Assembly (NCBI GenBank): GCA_025964935.1
Contig: JAOPXW010000174.1
Span: 1 to 6,766, forward strand
Length of the DNA stretch: 6,766 bases
Reading direction: 5' to 3'
Source: Friedmanniella sp.
GTDB lineage: Bacteria > Actinomycetota > Actinomycetes > Propionibacteriales > Propionibacteriaceae
The translations under genes were made by a program, and so were the position numbers. Below, piece after piece: positions 4,800-6,766 of this stretch; the stretch's first letter is position 1; each line of letters starts with the position of its first letter. The notes below the pieces were generated by a model that saw nothing but the letters and a program-made list of their open reading frames with translations, ran no database searches and had not been told where the DNA came from.

Positions 4800-6766
4800 C
4801 TAGCTGGCGCCGGACCGTCCGTGGCACATCTTGAACTTCTTGCCCGAGCCGCAGGGGCAGGGGGCGTTGCGCGCGACCCCGGCGTACGCGTCCTCGACCT
4901 GGGCGCTCTGGCCCGCGGTCTTGACCGAGCCGTCCTCGTCCGGAGCCGAGTAGGTCAGCCGGCGGTTGGTGGGGGCCGCCAGGCCCTTGGCCTTGACCTG
5001 CGGGCGGTTGGGCTCGGCCTCCTCGGCCTCCTGCTGCGCGGCGATTTCGAGCTGGGCCAGCTGGGCGTCGTCGAGCACGGCGTCCAGCTCCGCGGCCACG
5101 GCGACCGCCTCGGGGTCGTCGGAGATCGCGCGCACCTCGATGCCCGTGCCGTCGGGGTCGGGGCCCGACTCGATCAGCGGCGCCCGCCGGCCGGTGCCGA
5201 CCTGGACGGCCCGCCCGTCCTGGCCGGTGACGACGCCCACCGCGGGCGTCTGCACCTCGACCTCCAGGTGGAAGACGTAGCCGACGACCTCCTCCATGAA
5301 GGCATCCATCATGACCTTGAACATGTCGCCGCCCTCGCGCTGGTACTCCACCAGCGGGTCGCGCTGCGCCATGGCCCGCAGGCCGATGCCCTCGCGGAGG
5401 TAGTCCATCTCGTAGAGGTGCTCGCGCCACTTCCGGTCCAGCACGGTGAGGAGCACACGGCGCTCCAGCTCACGCATCACCTCCGCGCCGAGGGTCTCCT
5501 CGCGCTTGTCGTACGCCGCCTGCGCGTCGGCCTGGAAGTCCTCCACCAGCGTCTGCCGGTCCAGGTCCTCGGCCTCCTCGTACACGGCCCGCGACAGCGA
5601 GACCGGGTAGAGGGTGTTCATGTTGGTCCACAGCTGCTCGAGGTCCCAGTCCTCGGCGAAGCCGTCGGTGGCGGCCACGACGTACTGCTCGACCACCGAG
5701 TCCACGGTCGCCCGCAGCCGCGGCTCGACGTCGGCGCCTTCGAGCACCTTGCGCCGGTCGCCGTAGACCGCGTGCCGCTGGCGGTTCATCACGTCGTCGT
5801 ACTTGAGGATGTTCTTCCGGATCTCGAAGTTCTGCGCCTCGACCTGACCCTGCGCGCTGGCGATGGAGGCCGAGACCCGCTTGTTCTCGATCGGCTGGTC
5901 GTCGGGCATCTTGAGCGCCTGCAGCACCCACTCGACGATGTCGGACTTGAACAGCCGCATCAGGTCGTCACCGAGCGAGAGGTAGAAGCGGCTCTCCCCC
6001 GGGTCACCCTGCCGGCCCGAGCGCCCGCGGAGCTGGTTGTCGATGCGGCGCGACTCGTGCCGCTCGGAGCCGACGACGTAGAGACCCCCGGCCTCCACCA
6101 CCTCGATGTGCTCGGCCGCGGCCGTCTCCTCGAAGGCCTGCAGCACCTCCGGGTAGCGCGCCTCGTACTCCTCGGAGTGCTCGACCGGGTCGATGCCCTG
6201 CTCGTGCAGCTTCTTGTCGGCCAGGAACTCGGCGTTGCCGCCGAGGATGATGTCGGTGCCGCGGCCGGCCATGTTGGTCGAGACGGTCACCGCGCCCTTG
6301 GCGCCGGCCATGGCCACGATGGCGGCCTCGCGCTCGTGCTGCTTGGCGTTCAGCACCTCGTGCGGCACTCCGGCGCGCTTGAGCAGGGTGGACAGGAGCT
6401 CGGACTTGGCCACCGAGGCGGTCCCGATCAGGACCGGCTGGCCCTTCTCGTGCCGTTCGCTGATGTCGCGCACGATGGCCTCGAACTTGGCCTCCTCGGT
6501 GCGGTAGATCAGGTCGCGCTGGTCGATGCGGACCATGTCCCGGTTGGTCGGGATCGGGACGACACCCAGGCCGTAGATCTTCTGGAACTCGCTGGCCTCG
6601 GTCAGGGCCGTACCGGTCATGCCGGAGAGCTTCTAGTACATCCGGAAGTAGTTCTGGATGGTGATGGTGGCCAGCGTATGGTACTCGTCGCGGATCTCGA
6701 CCCGCTACTTGGCCTCTATCGCCTGGTGCAGCCCATAGTTGTAGCGACGCCCTACCAGAGACAGGC
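4800..6766 (-). CDS. secA: Protein translocase ATPase SecA (N-terminal part outside window; sequence errors near the edge)
   Basis: SecA is the cytosolic ATPase that drives preproteins through SecYEG. The clean part, numbered from the Met at 6620, has 606 residues. NBD2 includes MTGTALTEA (1-9), [12 protein letters not shown] (63-74), [11 protein letters not shown] (89-99), [15 protein letters not shown] (114-128) and the arginine-finger motif [11 protein letters not shown] (196-206). The long scaffold helix covers about 245-290 ([23 protein letters not shown]), and the two-helix-finger region [21 protein letters not shown] lies at 399-419. A variable acidic linker spans about 455-580. A SEC-C zinc site with Cys588, Cys590, Cys599 and His600 ends the protein. 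Met at 6620 is internal, not the start: the frame continues upstream with SecA-like [20 protein letters not shown] and GRRYN, but has TAG at 6633-6635 and 6705-6707. Both would be GAG with one base changed, so these are probably sequence errors at the contig edge. NBD1 and most of the preprotein-binding domain lie beyond the window. The DUF3048 gene follows by 38 bp. Confidence 0.95.

Noticed and set aside
3838..4803. 321-codon plus-strand frame opposite the DUF3048 gene
   Set aside because: His/Val/Gly/Asp-rich shadow product; the opposite strand carries two conserved DUF3048 domains and a membrane anchor.
4762..5430. Extension of the DUF3048 frame upstream to an ATG at 5430, giving a 569-aa product
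   Set aside because: The added part lies inside secA in a different frame, is Arg/Gly-rich without domain features, and the ATG at 4761 has a good ribosome site followed by the hydrophobic anchor.
4800..6620. SecA as a complete 606-aa protein starting at Met 6620
   Set aside because: This Met is in the internal GMTGTA motif at the start of NBD2; SecA sequence continues upstream and the nucleotide-binding domain 1 would be absent.
1..6766. CRISPR array, insertion sequence, defence or toxin-antitoxin system, RNA gene
   Set aside because: No regularly spaced direct repeats, transposase or integrase motifs, terminal inverted repeats, tRNA-like cloverleaf or toxin-antitoxin pair was seen on either strand.

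Overview
The window is a high-GC stretch (roughly 70% GC by eye, with strong G/C preference at third codon positions) from an actinobacterium. Evidence for this is the actinobacterial-type SecA, an Rv3235-family gene, several conserved actinobacterial genes of unknown function and an apparently leaderless transcript. The genus cannot be named from the sequence alone. It reads as ordinary chromosomal core DNA. I see no insertion sequence, integrase, CRISPR array, tRNA or rRNA.

Layout from left to right. (a) 1-336 (+) is the C-terminal ligand-binding (UTRA) half of a GntR/HutC-type repressor, cut by the window edge. (b) 356-862 (-) is a small purine-type phosphoribosyltransferase that converges on the repressor with a 19-bp gap. 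(c) 995-1534 (-) is an Rv3235-family (DUF6459-like) protein, and 1685-2293 (-) is a conserved protein of unknown function with a GTG start fixed by a clear ribosome-binding site. (d) 2294-2553 is a divergent intergenic region holding a 14-bp perfect palindrome and a short + strand reading frame with coding-like composition. That frame overlaps the start of a 74-aa S4 RNA-binding protein (2554-2778). (e) 2859-3707 (+) is an alpha/beta hydrolase with a promoter element placed for a leaderless mRNA. (f) 3721-4761 (-) is a membrane-anchored DUF3048 protein lying 38 bp downstream of secA (4800 to the window end, -). Hydrolase and DUF3048 converge over a shared hairpin.

How the genes relate. secA (preprotein translocase motor) and the DUF3048 gene look like one transcription unit. 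The Rv3235-family gene and the 202-aa unknown run in the same direction but 150 bp apart. The GntR and phosphoribosyltransferase genes are convergent neighbours, which may or may not reflect a regulatory link.

The right end needs caution. Reading secA past position 6620 shows recognisable SecA sequence, but it is broken by two in-frame stops and several odd residues. All of these can be explained by C-to-A or G-to-T substitutions confined to the last ~130 bases. This looks like poor contig-end sequence, not a real pseudogene. I do not find convincing evidence of a new biological system here. The most open items are the short frame upstream of the S4 gene and the conserved genes without known function.
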